The notes below the pieces were generated by a model, which made no database searches, was not told the DNA's origin, and was given only the letters and a program-made list of their open reading frames with translations. Position numbers and translations under genes: made by a program. Below are positions 21,386 to 30,395 of a stretch of 64,000 bases of DNA, one piece after another; within the stretch, counting starts at the first letter, position 1, and each line of letters opens with the position of its first letter. Origin of the DNA: an uncultured beta proteobacterium (lineage in GTDB: Bacteria > Pseudomonadota > Gammaproteobacteria > Burkholderiales > Burkholderiaceae_C); assembly GCA_903909815.1 (NCBI GenBank), contig CAIVXG010000014.1:62001-126000 (forward strand), read 5' to 3'.

Positions 21386-22162
21386 ATGACAGCCGAACTC
21401 AAAAGCGCCAGCCAGGGCCAGACCATGATTCTGACCTTGAGTAATCCCGGATTCCACAACGCGCTGGAGCCGCAGATGTACGCTGCCGGTGTGGAAGCCT
21501 TCAACGCCGCCGAGTCGAACCCGCAAGTCAGCAGCATCGTGATCGTGGGCGCCAATGAAAACTTCAGTGCCGGTGGCAATCTGCACAAACTGCGGGCCAA
21601 ACGTGAGCAGGCGCCGGAGTTCATGGCACAGCAGCTCCAAGGCCTGCACAACTGGATCGAAGCCATTCGAACCTGCCCCAAGCCGGTGATCGCTGCCGTC
21701 GAGGGCGCGGCGGCCGGTGCCGGCTTTTCATTGGCGCTGGCCTGCGACTTCATCGTCGCAACGCGCGACGCCAAGTTCATCATGGCCTACAGCAATATCG
21801 CACTGTCACCCGACGCTGGCGCCACTTGGCACCTGTCGCGCGCGCTGCCACGCCAGCTTGCGACCGAGCTGCTGATGCTGGGCCGTAGGGTGAGCGCCCA
21901 GCGACTTTACGACTTGGGTCTCGTCAATCTCCTGTGTGAGCCGCAACAGGCGCTCACCGAGGCTCTGGCTCTGGCCGAGCAGCTCAACGTTCGAGCGCCG
22001 AATGCACTGGCCAGCATCAAGGAACTTCTGACCGATGCGGCCACCGCCACGCTGGCCGAACAACTCGACAGCGAGCGTGACCACCTGGTGAAGAACTTGC
22101 ATCACCTCAACGCAGGCAAGGCGATTGACAGCTTTTTATCAAAGACCCCGTCAGCGCGGTGA
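21386..22162 (+). CDS. Enoyl-CoA hydratase/isomerase family protein
   Basis: A crotonase-fold enzyme of 258 residues acting on acyl-CoA, probably in beta-oxidation. The oxyanion-hole motifs are FSAGGNLH and AAAGAGFSLALACDF. The usual glutamates near GAGFSLALACDF/SPDAGATW are partly changed (SPDAGATWHLSRA), as in the PaaG/isomerase-type subgroup, so hydratase versus isomerase is open. ATG 21386 (MTAELKSA) begins the domain; ATG 21362 is an alternative. Downstream genes include an acyl-CoA dehydrogenase, supporting a role in acyl-CoA breakdown. Confidence 0.87.
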   Translation: MTAELKSASQGQTMILTLSNPGFHNALEPQMYAAGVEAFNAAESNPQVSSIVIVGANENFSAGGNLHKLRAKREQAPEFMAQQLQGLHNWIEAIRTCPKPVIAAVEGAAAGAGFSLALACDFIVATRDAKFIMAYSNIALSPDAGATWHLSRALPRQLATELLMLGRRVSAQRLYDLGLVNLLCEPQQALTEALALAEQLNVRAPNALASIKELLTDAATATLAEQLDSERDHLVKNLHHLNAGKAIDSFLSKTPSAR

Positions 22163-22265
22163 TACTCCGGCGCGCGGCTAAGGACGCGCAGGCGACTCAG
22201 GCCGCATCGCCCCGGCGTCCCTCAAGCGACAATGAGGGCATCATCAGTCACACACAAGACAGGCT

Positions 22266-22979
22266 ATGGACGACCCCATTCTTACCATCGACGAACGCGC
22301 AGCGATCAATTCGGGGCGCTGGTTTTCCACACTCTCACCGGCACTGCGACACGACATACTCCGATGCGCTTACGTCAAACGATTCAAGGACGGCGACCTG
22401 ATTGCCGCCCGCGGCGAAGCGCCCGAAGAATGGATCGCCTGTGCTCGTGGTGCGGTACGTGTCAGCTCCACCTCGCTCTCGGGCAAACAGATCACCCTTA
22501 CGTATGTGGAGCCGGGGATCTGGTTTGGCGACGTCGCAATCTTCGATGGGGACAGGCGCACGCACGATGCCTATGCGCACGACACCACCACCATCCTGTG
22601 CGTGGCCCGCGCCGACCTGCGCAAGATTCTGGCCCTGCATGTCGAACTCTACGAAGCCTTGCTGCGCCTGCATGCGCGGCGCATACGCCAGCTTTTCGGA
22701 TTGGTGGAGGACCTCAACACCCTGCCCTTGCGCTCGCGCCTGGCCAAACAACTTTTGCATTTGGTGCGCAGTTACGGCGTGCCTTCGCTCAGCGATGGTG
22801 GCGAAACCCGCATCGGGCTGCAATTGGCGCAGGAAGAACTGGCGCAATTGCTGGGCGCATCACGCCAGCGCGTGAATCAGGAGCTCAAGGCCATGGAGCG
22901 CGAAGAGGCGATCCGAATCGAGCAGGGTGGACTGGTGGTGCGCAACCGCGACCTGCTGATGAAAATAGTGGAGGAATGA
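22266..22979 (+). CDS. Crp/Fnr family transcriptional regulator
   Basis: A 237-residue regulator with a cyclic-nucleotide-binding-like beta-roll (residues about 20-130, with GDLIAARGEAPEEW and PGIWFGDVAIFDG) and a C-terminal winged helix (LAQEELAQLLGASRQRVNQELKAM, about residues 185-208). It lacks the N-terminal cysteine cluster of Fnr, so iron-sulfur oxygen sensing is unlikely. The effector is not predictable. It lies between the enoyl-CoA hydratase and the phosphotransferase/acyl-CoA dehydrogenase pair on the same strand and may control them. Confidence 0.9.
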   Translation: MDDPILTIDERAAINSGRWFSTLSPALRHDILRCAYVKRFKDGDLIAARGEAPEEWIACARGAVRVSSTSLSGKQITLTYVEPGIWFGDVAIFDGDRRTHDAYAHDTTTILCVARADLRKILALHVELYEALLRLHARRIRQLFGLVEDLNTLPLRSRLAKQLLHLVRSYGVPSLSDGGETRIGLQLAQEELAQLLGASRQRVNQELKAMEREEAIRIEQGGLVVRNRDLLMKIVEE

Positions 22980-23045
22980 AACATTACGGGACAGTCCAAA
23001 GCGACGCGAAGCGCGCGTGCTCTTTCTTCAACTGAATAGAAAACC

Positions 23046-24131
23046 ATGACCGACTTCGATCACTTCATGGGCACCCGAGCCGTGTCCGACGCCAACGCTG
23101 TCGACCTGGCGGCGTTGACCGCATGGCTGCTCACGAACCTGCCTGGATTTGAGGGACCGTTGACGCTGGAAATGTTCAAGGGTGGCCAGTCCAATCCCAC
23201 TTACAAATTGAACACCCCAGGCATGAGCTACGTCATGCGAGCCAAACCCGGACCCGTCGCCAAGTTGCTGCCCTCGGCCCATGCCGTGGAGCGCGAATTT
23301 GCGGTGATGAAGGGACTTCAAGGCACCGACGTTCCCGTGGCCAAGATGCACTGCCTGTGCGAGGACGAGTCCGTCATAGGGCGCGCGTTCTACATCATGG
23401 AGTTCGTGCAGGGGCGCGTGCTTTGGGACCAGGCCCTGCCTGGCATGACGCCAATTCAGCGCGGCGAAATCTATGACGAGATGAACCGCGTCATCGCTGC
23501 CCTGCATCGCGTCAAGTTTGCGCAGCGCGGGCTAGCCGGCTTTGGCAAACCTGGCAATTATTTCGAACGCCAGATCGGTCGCTGGAGCAAGCAGTATGTG
23601 GCATCGATCACGCAGCCGATTGCCGAGATGGACCAGCTCATGGCGTGGTTGCCGCAGCACATTCCGGCGATGGCGCGCGATGAGAGCCTGGCCAGCATCG
23701 TGCACGGCGACTACCGTCTGGACAACCTGATCTTTCATCCCACCGAGCCGCGCATCCTGGCGGTGCTGGACTGGGAACTCTCCACTCTGGGTCACCCGCT
23801 GGCCGACTTCAGCTACCACTGCATGGGCTGGCACATTCCGCCGGGATCGTTTCGTGGCATCGGCGGGCTGGACGTGGTGAGCCTGGGCATCCCCACCGAA
23901 GACGACTACATCGCCCGCTACTGCGAGCGCACCGGGCTGACCACGCCAGAGGCGCTCAAGGCCGACTGGAACTTCTACATGGCGTACAACCTGTTTCGCA
24001 TCGCAGCGATCCTGCAAGGCATTGCGAAACGGGTCGAAATGGGAACCGCCGCCAGCGCGCAGGCCGTGAGTTCCGCGGCGGGGGCCCGACCGCTTGCGCA
24101 AATGGCCTGGAAATTCGCACAACGAAGCTGA
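23046..24131 (+). CDS. Phosphotransferase (APH-like) family protein
   Basis: A 361-residue aminoglycoside-phosphotransferase-fold kinase of the type usually paired with acyl-CoA dehydrogenases (ACAD10-like). The catalytic loop is [12 protein letters not shown] and the metal-binding aspartate is in LAVLDWE. The N-terminal lobe has [10 protein letters not shown] as its nucleotide loop. In related systems such kinases phosphorylate 4-hydroxyacyl-CoA for breakdown by the partner dehydrogenase. That role is inferred here from the acyl-CoA dehydrogenase gene starting 49 bp downstream. Confidence 0.88.
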   Translation: MTDFDHFMGTRAVSDANAVDLAALTAWLLTNLPGFEGPLTLEMFKGGQSNPTYKLNTPGMSYVMRAKPGPVAKLLPSAHAVEREFAVMKGLQGTDVPVAKMHCLCEDESVIGRAFYIMEFVQGRVLWDQALPGMTPIQRGEIYDEMNRVIAALHRVKFAQRGLAGFGKPGNYFERQIGRWSKQYVASITQPIAEMDQLMAWLPQHIPAMARDESLASIVHGDYRLDNLIFHPTEPRILAVLDWELSTLGHPLADFSYHCMGWHIPPGSFRGIGGLDVVSLGIPTEDDYIARYCERTGLTTPEALKADWNFYMAYNLFRIAAILQGIAKRVEMGTAASAQAVSSAAGARPLAQMAWKFAQRS

Positions 24132-24180
24132 AACCTTGCGGGACTCGAACCCGCTCACGCATCAACCACGAAGGATGAAC

Positions 24181-25431
24181 ATGGACTTTGACTATTCCCC
24201 CAAAACCCAGGAACTGCAGGCCAAGCTGCAGCAGTTCATGACCGAGCACATTTACCCGGCGGAACAAGCCTACTTCGACGAGATCACGGCCAACACCGCC
24301 GCAGGAAGGCGCTGGACACCGCTGCAAACGATCGAGCGACTCAAACCCAGGGCGCAGGCGATGGGTCTGTGGAACTTGTTTCTGCCGGTGGACAGCGCCG
24401 CCGCCTCGGGTTACGAAGGTGCCGGTCTGACGAATCAGGAATACGCGCCACTGGCCGAGATCATGGGACGCGTGCCCTGGGCCAGCGAAGTCTTCAATTG
24501 CTCGGCGCCTGATACCGGCAACATGGAAACCATCGCGCGCTACGGCTCCGAGGAAAACAAGGCGCGCTGGCTTAAACCCCTGCTCGAAGGAAAATTCCGC
24601 TCCGCCTTTGCCATGACCGAGCCCGAGGTCGCATCGAGCGACGCGACCAACATCGAAACCCGCATCGAGCGTGACGGCGACGACTATGTGATCAACGGAC
24701 GCAAGTGGTGGACCTCGGGCGCGGGCGACCCGCGCTGCGCCATCTACGTCGTCATGGGCAAGACCGACCCGCTGGCCGCCCGCCATTCGCAACAGAGCAT
24801 GGTGCTTGTTCCCGCCGACACGCCCGGTGTCACGGTGGTGCGCCCGCTCAGCGTATTTGGCTACGACGACGCGCCCCACGGCCACATGGAAGTGTTGTTC
24901 ACGAATGTTCGCGTACCCGTTAGCAACGTGTTGCTGGGCGAAGGCCGAGGCTTCGAGATCGCCCAGGGCAGACTCGGGCCGGGACGCATACATCACTGCA
25001 TGCGCCTCATCGGTCTGGCCGAGCGCGCATTGGAGCTGATGTGCAAGCGCTCCTCGGCACGCGTAGCTTTCGGCAAGCCGGTTGCTGCGCAAACGGTGAC
25101 GCAGGAGCGCATCGCGAATGCGCGCTGCAAGATCGACATGGCGCGCCTGCTCACGCTCAAGGCGGCCTGGATGATGGACAAGGGTGGCAACAAGTTCGCA
25201 CGCAACGAAATCGCCATGATCAAGGTGGTGGCGCCCACCATGGCCTGCGAAGTGATCGACTGGGCGATACAGGCACACGGCGGCGGCGGCGTTTGCGACG
25301 ATTTTCCGCTGGCTTACGCCTATGCCGGAGCGCGCACGCTGCGCTTTGCCGACGGTCCGGACGAGGTCCACCGCAACGCCATTGCCAAGTGGGAGTTGGG
25401 CAAGTATGCGCCGCCCAAGAAGCCGGCGTGA
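24181..25431 (+). CDS. Acyl-CoA dehydrogenase family protein
   Basis: A 416-residue FAD enzyme oxidising acyl-CoA, likely with electron-transfer flavoprotein as acceptor. It has the signature segments [18 protein letters not shown] (FAD/substrate loop) and the C-terminal [20 protein letters not shown]. Length and these motifs match the ACAD10/11-like group that goes with the upstream APH-like kinase. The ATG at 24181 has AAGG upstream; an ATG two codons earlier is also possible. It is the last gene before the structured intergenic region. Confidence 0.92.
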   Translation: MDFDYSPKTQELQAKLQQFMTEHIYPAEQAYFDEITANTAAGRRWTPLQTIERLKPRAQAMGLWNLFLPVDSAAASGYEGAGLTNQEYAPLAEIMGRVPWASEVFNCSAPDTGNMETIARYGSEENKARWLKPLLEGKFRSAFAMTEPEVASSDATNIETRIERDGDDYVINGRKWWTSGAGDPRCAIYVVMGKTDPLAARHSQQSMVLVPADTPGVTVVRPLSVFGYDDAPHGHMEVLFTNVRVPVSNVLLGEGRGFEIAQGRLGPGRIHHCMRLIGLAERALELMCKRSSARVAFGKPVAAQTVTQERIANARCKIDMARLLTLKAAWMMDKGGNKFARNEIAMIKVVAPTMACEVIDWAIQAHGGGGVCDDFPLAYAYAGARTLRFADGPDEVHRNAIAKWELGKYAPPKKPA

Positions 25432-25566
25432 CCCCAGCCGCAGCCTGCGTCAAGCGCAGATGAAAGCTGCCTGACCCGCTGTTTTTGCAACGAAAAGCAG
25501 CGGGAAATTTTGCGCCCCAACAGCGCTTTTGTCCAGCGAAATAAGTTGACGAAATGGATTGCGAAA

Positions 25567-25764
25567 ATGCCGTCTCAGGCGTAGCATTCAGTTGCCTGTG
25601 TGATGCAGGCGAGAGCCAAGTAACCAGTCTTGGCAAACATGGAGGCAATCTCTTGCTTCCATCGTCAGTGGCGACGACATTCTCGCTATTGACGAAGCCC
25701 GACGGCATGAGCATCTAGCCCGCCGTCAGCCCCGGTCGGCAACGCTGATCGGGGCTTCTTTTTT
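25567..25764 (+). ncRNA. Candidate structured non-coding RNA, family unknown
   Basis: The 331-bp gap after the acyl-CoA dehydrogenase folds unusually well. A perfect 8-bp closing stem (25567-25574 with 25701-25708) encloses four successive hairpins: 25594-25598/25606-25610 (5 bp), 25615-25620/25629-25634 (6 bp), 25639-25648/25653-25662 (10 bp, one G-U, TCTC loop), and 25663-25674/25683-25694 (12 bp, two G-U). A rho-independent terminator follows at 25728-25764. A transcript of about 200 nt would result. It does not look like a 6S rod, SRP RNA, RNase P or tmRNA. A promoter is not clear: a TTGACG lies at 25545-25550, without a good -10. Whether it is free-standing or a processed 3' UTR is open. 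Confidence 0.6.
25728..25764 (+). terminator. Rho-independent terminator ending the structured intergenic region
   Basis: Stem AGCCCCGGTC (25728-25737) with GATCGGGGCT (25747-25756), one G-U pair, followed by a T-rich tract to 25764. The T-tract is on the plus strand only, so it ends rightward transcription. Its last two bases overlap the stop codon of the opposite-strand cytochrome gene. Confidence 0.9.
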
Positions 25765-27058
25765 AGTGCGAGTGTCCACGCAATCGATCCACATCCTGCG
25801 GCGTCACTGCACCGGCGCCGTTACCCCAGGCAGAACGGATGTAACTCAAGACGGCGGCGATCTCGTGGTCGCTCAGATTCAAGGCAAAAGGGGGCATGCC
25901 AAAGGGGCGTGGGTTGCCGGCAGTTGTCGGGGCGAAACCACCATTCAAGACGATCTGCACCAGATTCATCGGTGACGCCATGTTGACCCCTGCGCTGCCC
26001 GCCAACGCAGGGTAGGCATGGAGCACACCCTTACCGTTCTCGCCGTGGCATTGAGCACAATGGTCCTTGTACAACCGCGCGCCCAACTGCGACCCTTCGT
26101 GGTCGGCATTGGAGCTTTTGGACGCGCTCCGGGCGCTGTCAGACACCGGCGGCAAAGCGTCGAGGTACACCGCCATAGCCGCCAGGTCCGCCATCGTCAG
26201 ATACTGCGTGCTGCGCAACACCACATCGGCCATCGGGCCCATCGCGTTGCCGTGAGCCGATGTTCCGGTCTGCAGCATCTGCACCAGCGCTTGCTGGGTC
26301 CATCGCGGCTCACCACTGGCCTGCGTGCGTGACGCCAGCGCCGGTGCATGCCAGTCCTGCACGGCAATCGTGCCGCCGGCGAGTGCCTCGGCGTCGCTGC
26401 TGGCGCCCAATGCATTGCGCGCGGAGTGACAGGCGCTGCAGTGGCCCAAGCCCTGCACCAGATAGGCGCCACGATTCCATTGTTCGGACTGACGGGAATC
26501 GGGCTCAAACATCTGCGCCCGAAAAAACAGTGCCCGCCACAGACCCAGCGCCCATTGCGAACTGAAGGGCCAAGCCAGTGCATGCGGACGATTTGCTTGG
26601 GACACCGCCGGCAGCGTGCGCAGCCATGCATAAAGAGCGTCTGAATCCGCTCGATTCACACGTGTGAAATTGCCATACGGAAATGCCGGCAACAACCAGT
26701 GACCGTCTTTGGAGCGGCCGAAATGCAGGGCTTGCCAAAAATCATCCGCGCTCCAGCCACCGATGCCGGTACCCGCATCGGGTGTGAGGTTGGTGGTGTA
26801 GACGCTGCCAAACGAGGTCACTATGGCCCGGCCGCCGGCGTAGGCAGCGCCTCCGCGTTGCGTGTGGCAATGCATGCAGTTACCCGCTTGAGCCAGATAT
26901 TCACCGCGGGACAACACTTCAGCGCCAGTTGCCAGGCTGCGGCCCCCCGACACCTGCGCGCCATCATCGGCGTCCCTTAGGGTCAACATCGCCAACACGG
27001 CGAATAGGGGCACGATGATTGCCAGATCTGCCCAGCGAAGCCAGCGTAGCCTTCTCAT
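25763..27058 (-). CDS. Triheme c-type cytochrome, dehydrogenase-subunit type
   Basis: A 431-residue membrane-anchored cytochrome. An N-terminal helix (residues about 12-27, LAIIVPLFAVLAMLTL) is followed by three haem c sites: CMHCH, CSACH and CAQCH. Three-haem proteins of this layout serve as electron-accepting subunits of membrane alcohol, aldehyde or sugar-acid dehydrogenases; no dehydrogenase gene is adjacent here, so the donor is unknown. The start overlaps the stop of the upstream diheme cytochrome by 4 nt, so the two are translated together. Confidence 0.9.
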   Translation of the reverse strand: MRRLRWLRWADLAIIVPLFAVLAMLTLRDADDGAQVSGGRSLATGAEVLSRGEYLAQAGNCMHCHTQRGGAAYAGGRAIVTSFGSVYTTNLTPDAGTGIGGWSADDFWQALHFGRSKDGHWLLPAFPYGNFTRVNRADSDALYAWLRTLPAVSQANRPHALAWPFSSQWALGLWRALFFRAQMFEPDSRQSEQWNRGAYLVQGLGHCSACHSARNALGASSDAEALAGGTIAVQDWHAPALASRTQASGEPRWTQQALVQMLQTGTSAHGNAMGPMADVVLRSTQYLTMADLAAMAVYLDALPPVSDSARSASKSSNADHEGSQLGARLYKDHCAQCHGENGKGVLHAYPALAGSAGVNMASPMNLVQIVLNGGFAPTTAGNPRPFGMPPFALNLSDHEIAAVLSYIRSAWGNGAGAVTPQDVDRLRGHSH

Positions 27059-27792
27059 TGCTTACCTAGTGCATCCGCGACGCGAGCGCCAGGGGTCGAG
27101 CCGCATAGCAGCGGCATGGGCTTGGGCAACGCGGTGGCGGGCTTGGCTGGAAAAGGAACGCTCTGGGAGGCCAACCAGGCCACCACAGCAGACAGGTCTT
27201 CCGCTGTGAGGCGCTTGGCCACGTCTGCCATGCAGTCGGGGGCCTGTGCGCGGCGTTCACCCGTGCGCCAAGCGCCGAGCTGGGCATTCACGTAGTCACG
27301 CGGCAAGCCCAGGAGGCCAGGAACAAATGGCGCAAGTCCCATGAGCGATTCGCTGTGGCACTCGACGCAAGCAGGAAGCTTGCGCACCACGTCTCCCTGC
27401 GTCACGAGCTCATGCCCACGCTCCAGCAGGCGCGCCGGTGCGGTTGCGCGCAGCGGCAACAAATACGGCACATCAAGTCCAGAAAAATGCTCCGCAATTT
27501 CGTGCAGGTAGGCATCCGACAAGGGGTCCAGCAGATTCACCATCAACGCGTAGTGGCGCCGTCCCGTCTGAAAGTTGCGCAGCTGGTTGTACAAATAGCC
27601 AACCGGCTTTCCTGCCAGACGGGGATAAAAGCCGTCAGGGCCCGCGCGTCCTTGTGAGCCGTGGCAACCGGTGCAGGCCAGAACCCGCTGGGCCATGGAA
27701 TCCTCGAATGCTGCCACGGGCTGGGCGGTGGCGGCTAGGGAAAAACACCATAGACCAATAGCAATAAGAAGCTGGCTTGCAGGGCGAATCAT
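27055..27792 (-). CDS. Diheme cytochrome c (c4-like)
   Basis: A 245-residue exported protein: signal peptide at residues 1-23 (ending SLAATAQ), then two haem c motifs, CTGCH and CVECH, with PRLAGKPVGYLYNQLRNFQTGRR, a stretch typical of cytochrome c4. It probably shuttles electrons in the periplasm together with the downstream triheme protein, whose gene overlaps by 4 nt. A TATATT -10-like element lies in the 99 bp upstream. The ANTAR regulator gene lies just upstream on the same strand. Confidence 0.9.
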   Translation of the reverse strand: MIRPASQLLIAIGLWCFSLAATAQPVAAFEDSMAQRVLACTGCHGSQGRAGPDGFYPRLAGKPVGYLYNQLRNFQTGRRHYALMVNLLDPLSDAYLHEIAEHFSGLDVPYLLPLRATAPARLLERGHELVTQGDVVRKLPACVECHSESLMGLAPFVPGLLGLPRDYVNAQLGAWRTGERRAQAPDCMADVAKRLTAEDLSAVVAWLASQSVPFPAKPATALPKPMPLLCGSTPGARVADALGKQ

Positions 27793-27891
27793 GGGCGAAA
27801 TAGGAAGCTGAAATGGGGATTCGAAGCGACCTAATATAAACGCTGAAATACGCGCCCGGTTTTGGCCCCACCGCGCACCCTGGCCAAGTCG

Positions 27892-28512
27892 TCAAAGCGA
27901 ACCGGCATGCGCACCTGGGTTCTCGCGCGCTTCCACCACGTCGTCAGCGATGTCGGCCAATTTGCGCCTTTGTTTGCGTGCTGTATCGCGCAGCAAATTG
28001 AATGCGTCGCTGCGTCGGAGTCTGTGCTTCACCATGAAGATGCCGGTGGCCACGCTGATGTTGCGCTCGGCGTCCAGCGCCCGTTGCAACTGCTGGCGTG
28101 TGTCGCGCAACCCCTGCAGTTCATTGGCTCGCGCCAACGCTGCCTCGACCGCAGGAATCAGTTGCGGTATATCCAGTGGCTTCACGGCATAACCCAGCGC
28201 ACCGCACTGGGTGGCCTGCTCCACAATCTGGGCCTCGCGATAGGCGCTGAGCATCATGAAGGGAATGTGATCGAGATCGCGCAGTCGCTGCGCCAGATAC
28301 AGGCCGCCGCGACCCGGCATGCGCACATCCAGAATCGCCAGATCGGGACGCTCGCCGCCGGCCAGCCACGCCTCGGCCTCCTCCGCCGAATCGGCCGTCG
28401 TGACGCTGTAGCCCGCGTCCATCAGACCGCTGGCCATCAAAGCGAGTACGAGTCGATCGTCGTCAACGATCAGGAGTTTCTTGGGCGCGGCGGCGACGTG
28501 AGTCACGGTCAT
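27892..28512 (-). CDS. ANTAR-domain response regulator
   Basis: A 206-residue two-domain regulator. Residues about 12-125 are a receiver with acidic pair in VDDDR, acceptor aspartate in LAILDVRMPG and lysine in YAVKPLD. Residues about 145-200 (ERNISVATGIFMVKHRL, then AFNLLRDTARKQRRKL) are an ANTAR RNA-binding domain, which in other bacteria stops transcription termination in leader RNAs. Its ATG overlaps the stop of the sensor kinase by 4 nt, so the two form a two-component pair. The target RNAs are not known; no obvious double-hexaloop ANTAR site was found next to it. Confidence 0.92.
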   Translation of the reverse strand: MTVTHVAAAPKKLLIVDDDRLVLALMASGLMDAGYSVTTADSAEEAEAWLAGGERPDLAILDVRMPGRGGLYLAQRLRDLDHIPFMMLSAYREAQIVEQATQCGALGYAVKPLDIPQLIPAVEAALARANELQGLRDTRQQLQRALDAERNISVATGIFMVKHRLRRSDAFNLLRDTARKQRRKLADIADDVVEARENPGAHAGSL

Positions 28513-30127
28513 GTTGGCTCCTTGATTGGTTGAAAAATAATGGGGCTCTCCAGTTCCAGCAAGGTAACAACTTCTGCGCCCTGCTGTTCCCTGACGATGC
28601 GTGCGCCGTGGCTGGGCATCAACGCCGCAATCAGATGCAGCCCGCTGCGATGGCTTTTGACCTGTGCGCTATCGGGCGCGAACTGGCCATAGTTGCTGAT
28701 CCTGACCTCTACCAGCCCAGAGCGGGGCCCTGCTTGCGCTTCAATACGCACGCAACCATGCGCCTGACCCCCGTGCTTGACCCCGTTCAGGATCAGTTCA
28801 TTGAACACCAAAGCGATGGGTACGGCTTCGTCCTCGGCAATGACAAATCCGGACAATGACGGCGCCAAGTCCAGCCCGATGGGGGTTTGCCACAGCTCCT
28901 GAATCTCCTTGGCGATCGCGCACAGGAGATCGCGCACAGGAGATCGCTCAGCAACACCGACGCTGAGACGGCCCGTCCTTGCAGACCATGGATCACCGAG
29001 ATGGTCTGCACCTGGCTGATGGCATGGTGCATGGCGTTGGCAATCTCGGGGTGCGTGTTGGCATATCGACGCAGAATGCCCAGGACGCCCTGTAGATTGT
29101 TCTTGATGCGGTGATGAACCTCTCGCACCAGCATGTTGCGGTGAGCGAGCTCGTTGCGCAGGCGCTGTTGCTCCTGCAACCGGTTGTTGGTGACGTCGGT
29201 GTGGTCGCCGACGTAATGGCTGACGCGCCCCGCCTCGTCTCTGAGCGCCGTGAGGGTGATGTGCGCAGGGTAGTCTTCTCCGGTCTTTCGACGCTGCCAC
29301 ATTTCTCCATCCCATAGATCTGTGCGCTCGACCTCGCGCCAGACGCCTTCGTAAAATGCCGACGAATGCTGAGCTGAATCAAGCAGGCTTGTCGTTTTAC
29401 CCTTGGCTTCCTGCTCGGTGTAGCCTGTCAACTGCGTGAAAGCCTGATTGACGCGCAAAATCTTCTTTGCAGCGTCCATCACCACAATGCCGCCATGGCT
29501 CTCGAACGCGATCGCGGCGATGCGCAGCGCTTCCTGCGTCAGCTTGTGCTCGCTGATGTCGCCCAACACCACACGCCAGACCCGCACGCCGCTTTCATCC
29601 TGCGCCGCCGTCGCCGCCAAACTCGCCCAGAAGACCGCACCGTCTGCCCGCACCATCCTCAACTCACACGCCTGAGGCTCAGTCGATTTGAGCTGCTGCT
29701 GACGCAGCAGGTAGTAGATGTCCTGGTCGTCCCTGAGAATGAAACGGGAGATGCGCTGCCCGACCAGTTCACTGCGCGACAGGCCCAGCATGGAGGCGGC
29801 ATTCAAATTAACCTGGACGATCAAACCATCCTCGCCAAGTGTGCAATAACCGATCGGAGCCAGGTTATAGAGATCGAAATATCGGGCACGCCCGGCGTCG
29901 AGCTCGGCGTGGGTACGACGCAGTTCCTCGTTCTGCATCTCCAACTCGATCTGGTGCACCTGCAACTCATGCAGCACACGCTGCAGTTCCTCGGGTTGCA
30001 TTGTTCCCAGTTCTTCCACCGAGGGCGCTTCCATCTCACGCACCATACCTTCGGCGCGCCCGCGTCTGAGCAGTTTGCTCCGGCTTGAAGCGACCGCGAT
30101 GCCGCGGCGTCTATCCGTGCTTTTCAT
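28509..30127 (-). pseudogene. PAS/HisKA_2 sensor histidine kinase, frameshifted by a 14-bp duplication
   Basis: Sensor partner of the ANTAR regulator. The first part (from 30127) encodes a coiled-coil N-terminus, two PAS domains (RYFDLYNLAPIGYCTLGEDG and AFESHGGIVVMDAAKKI) and the phospho-acceptor box VREVHHRIKNNLQGVL of HisKA_2/HWE kinases. The frame is then lost at a 14-bp tandem duplication (28914-28941) and would stop at 28793. Removing one copy restores LLSDLLCAIAKEIQELWQ and joins the ATPase domain (NELILNGVKHG, to 28509). As read, the protein lacks its ATPase domain. Recent mutation, a reversible switch or sequencing error are all possible. No transfer signs otherwise. Confidence 0.85.
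28914..28941. repeat. Perfect 14-bp tandem duplication inside the kinase gene
   Basis: GATCGCGCACAGGA occurs twice head to tail (28914-28927 and 28928-28941), followed by a partial third start GATCGC. As 14 is not a multiple of 3, it shifts the reading frame. Confidence 0.97.
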
Positions 30128-30141
30128 ACCGTTTTCCACCC

Positions 30142-30159
30142 ATCGATCGACCGATCGAT
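30142..30159. promoter_or_regulatory. Palindrome upstream of the sensor kinase
   Basis: ATCGATCG (30142-30149) and CGATCGAT (30152-30159) form a perfect 8-bp-arm palindrome with a 2-nt spacer, 15 bp upstream of the kinase start. It could be an operator in the kinase promoter; no binder is known. Confidence 0.4.
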
Positions 30160-30231
30160 TGCATCCGACTATATCGAATCGGTTGCAAAACAAATACAGC
30201 ACCGTATCTATTTGACGACATCCCGTCTGAT

Positions 30232-30308
<77 letters not shown>

Positions 30309-30395
30309 AATGGTTCTGTGGGCGGTTCCGTCAAGCCGCAAAGGCGGTGCACGCTGCCCCAAAACGGCAGCGGCAATGATAACCGGGTCCCGCGC

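Noticed and set aside
25220-25714. A 164-codon open frame on the minus strand across the structured RNA and the end of the acyl-CoA dehydrogenase gene
   Set aside because: It overlaps a clear gene on the other strand, has no ribosome site, and its open state over the hairpins follows from base composition. I regard it as spurious.
25567-25764. 6S RNA as identity of the structured region
   Set aside because: Size fits, and GCGACGACA resembles a stretch of E. coli 6S, but the fold is a closed set of four hairpins and not a single rod with a central bubble. Kept as unassigned.
25567-25764. ANTAR target RNA for the regulator at 27892
   Set aside because: ANTAR targets have two hairpins with six-base loops with A first and G fourth. 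None of the four loops here fits.
27793-27891. Possible leader terminator/antiterminator ahead of the cytochrome pair
   Set aside because: A TTGGCC/GGCCAA pairing exists, but no T-tract follows and no ANTAR-type loops are seen.
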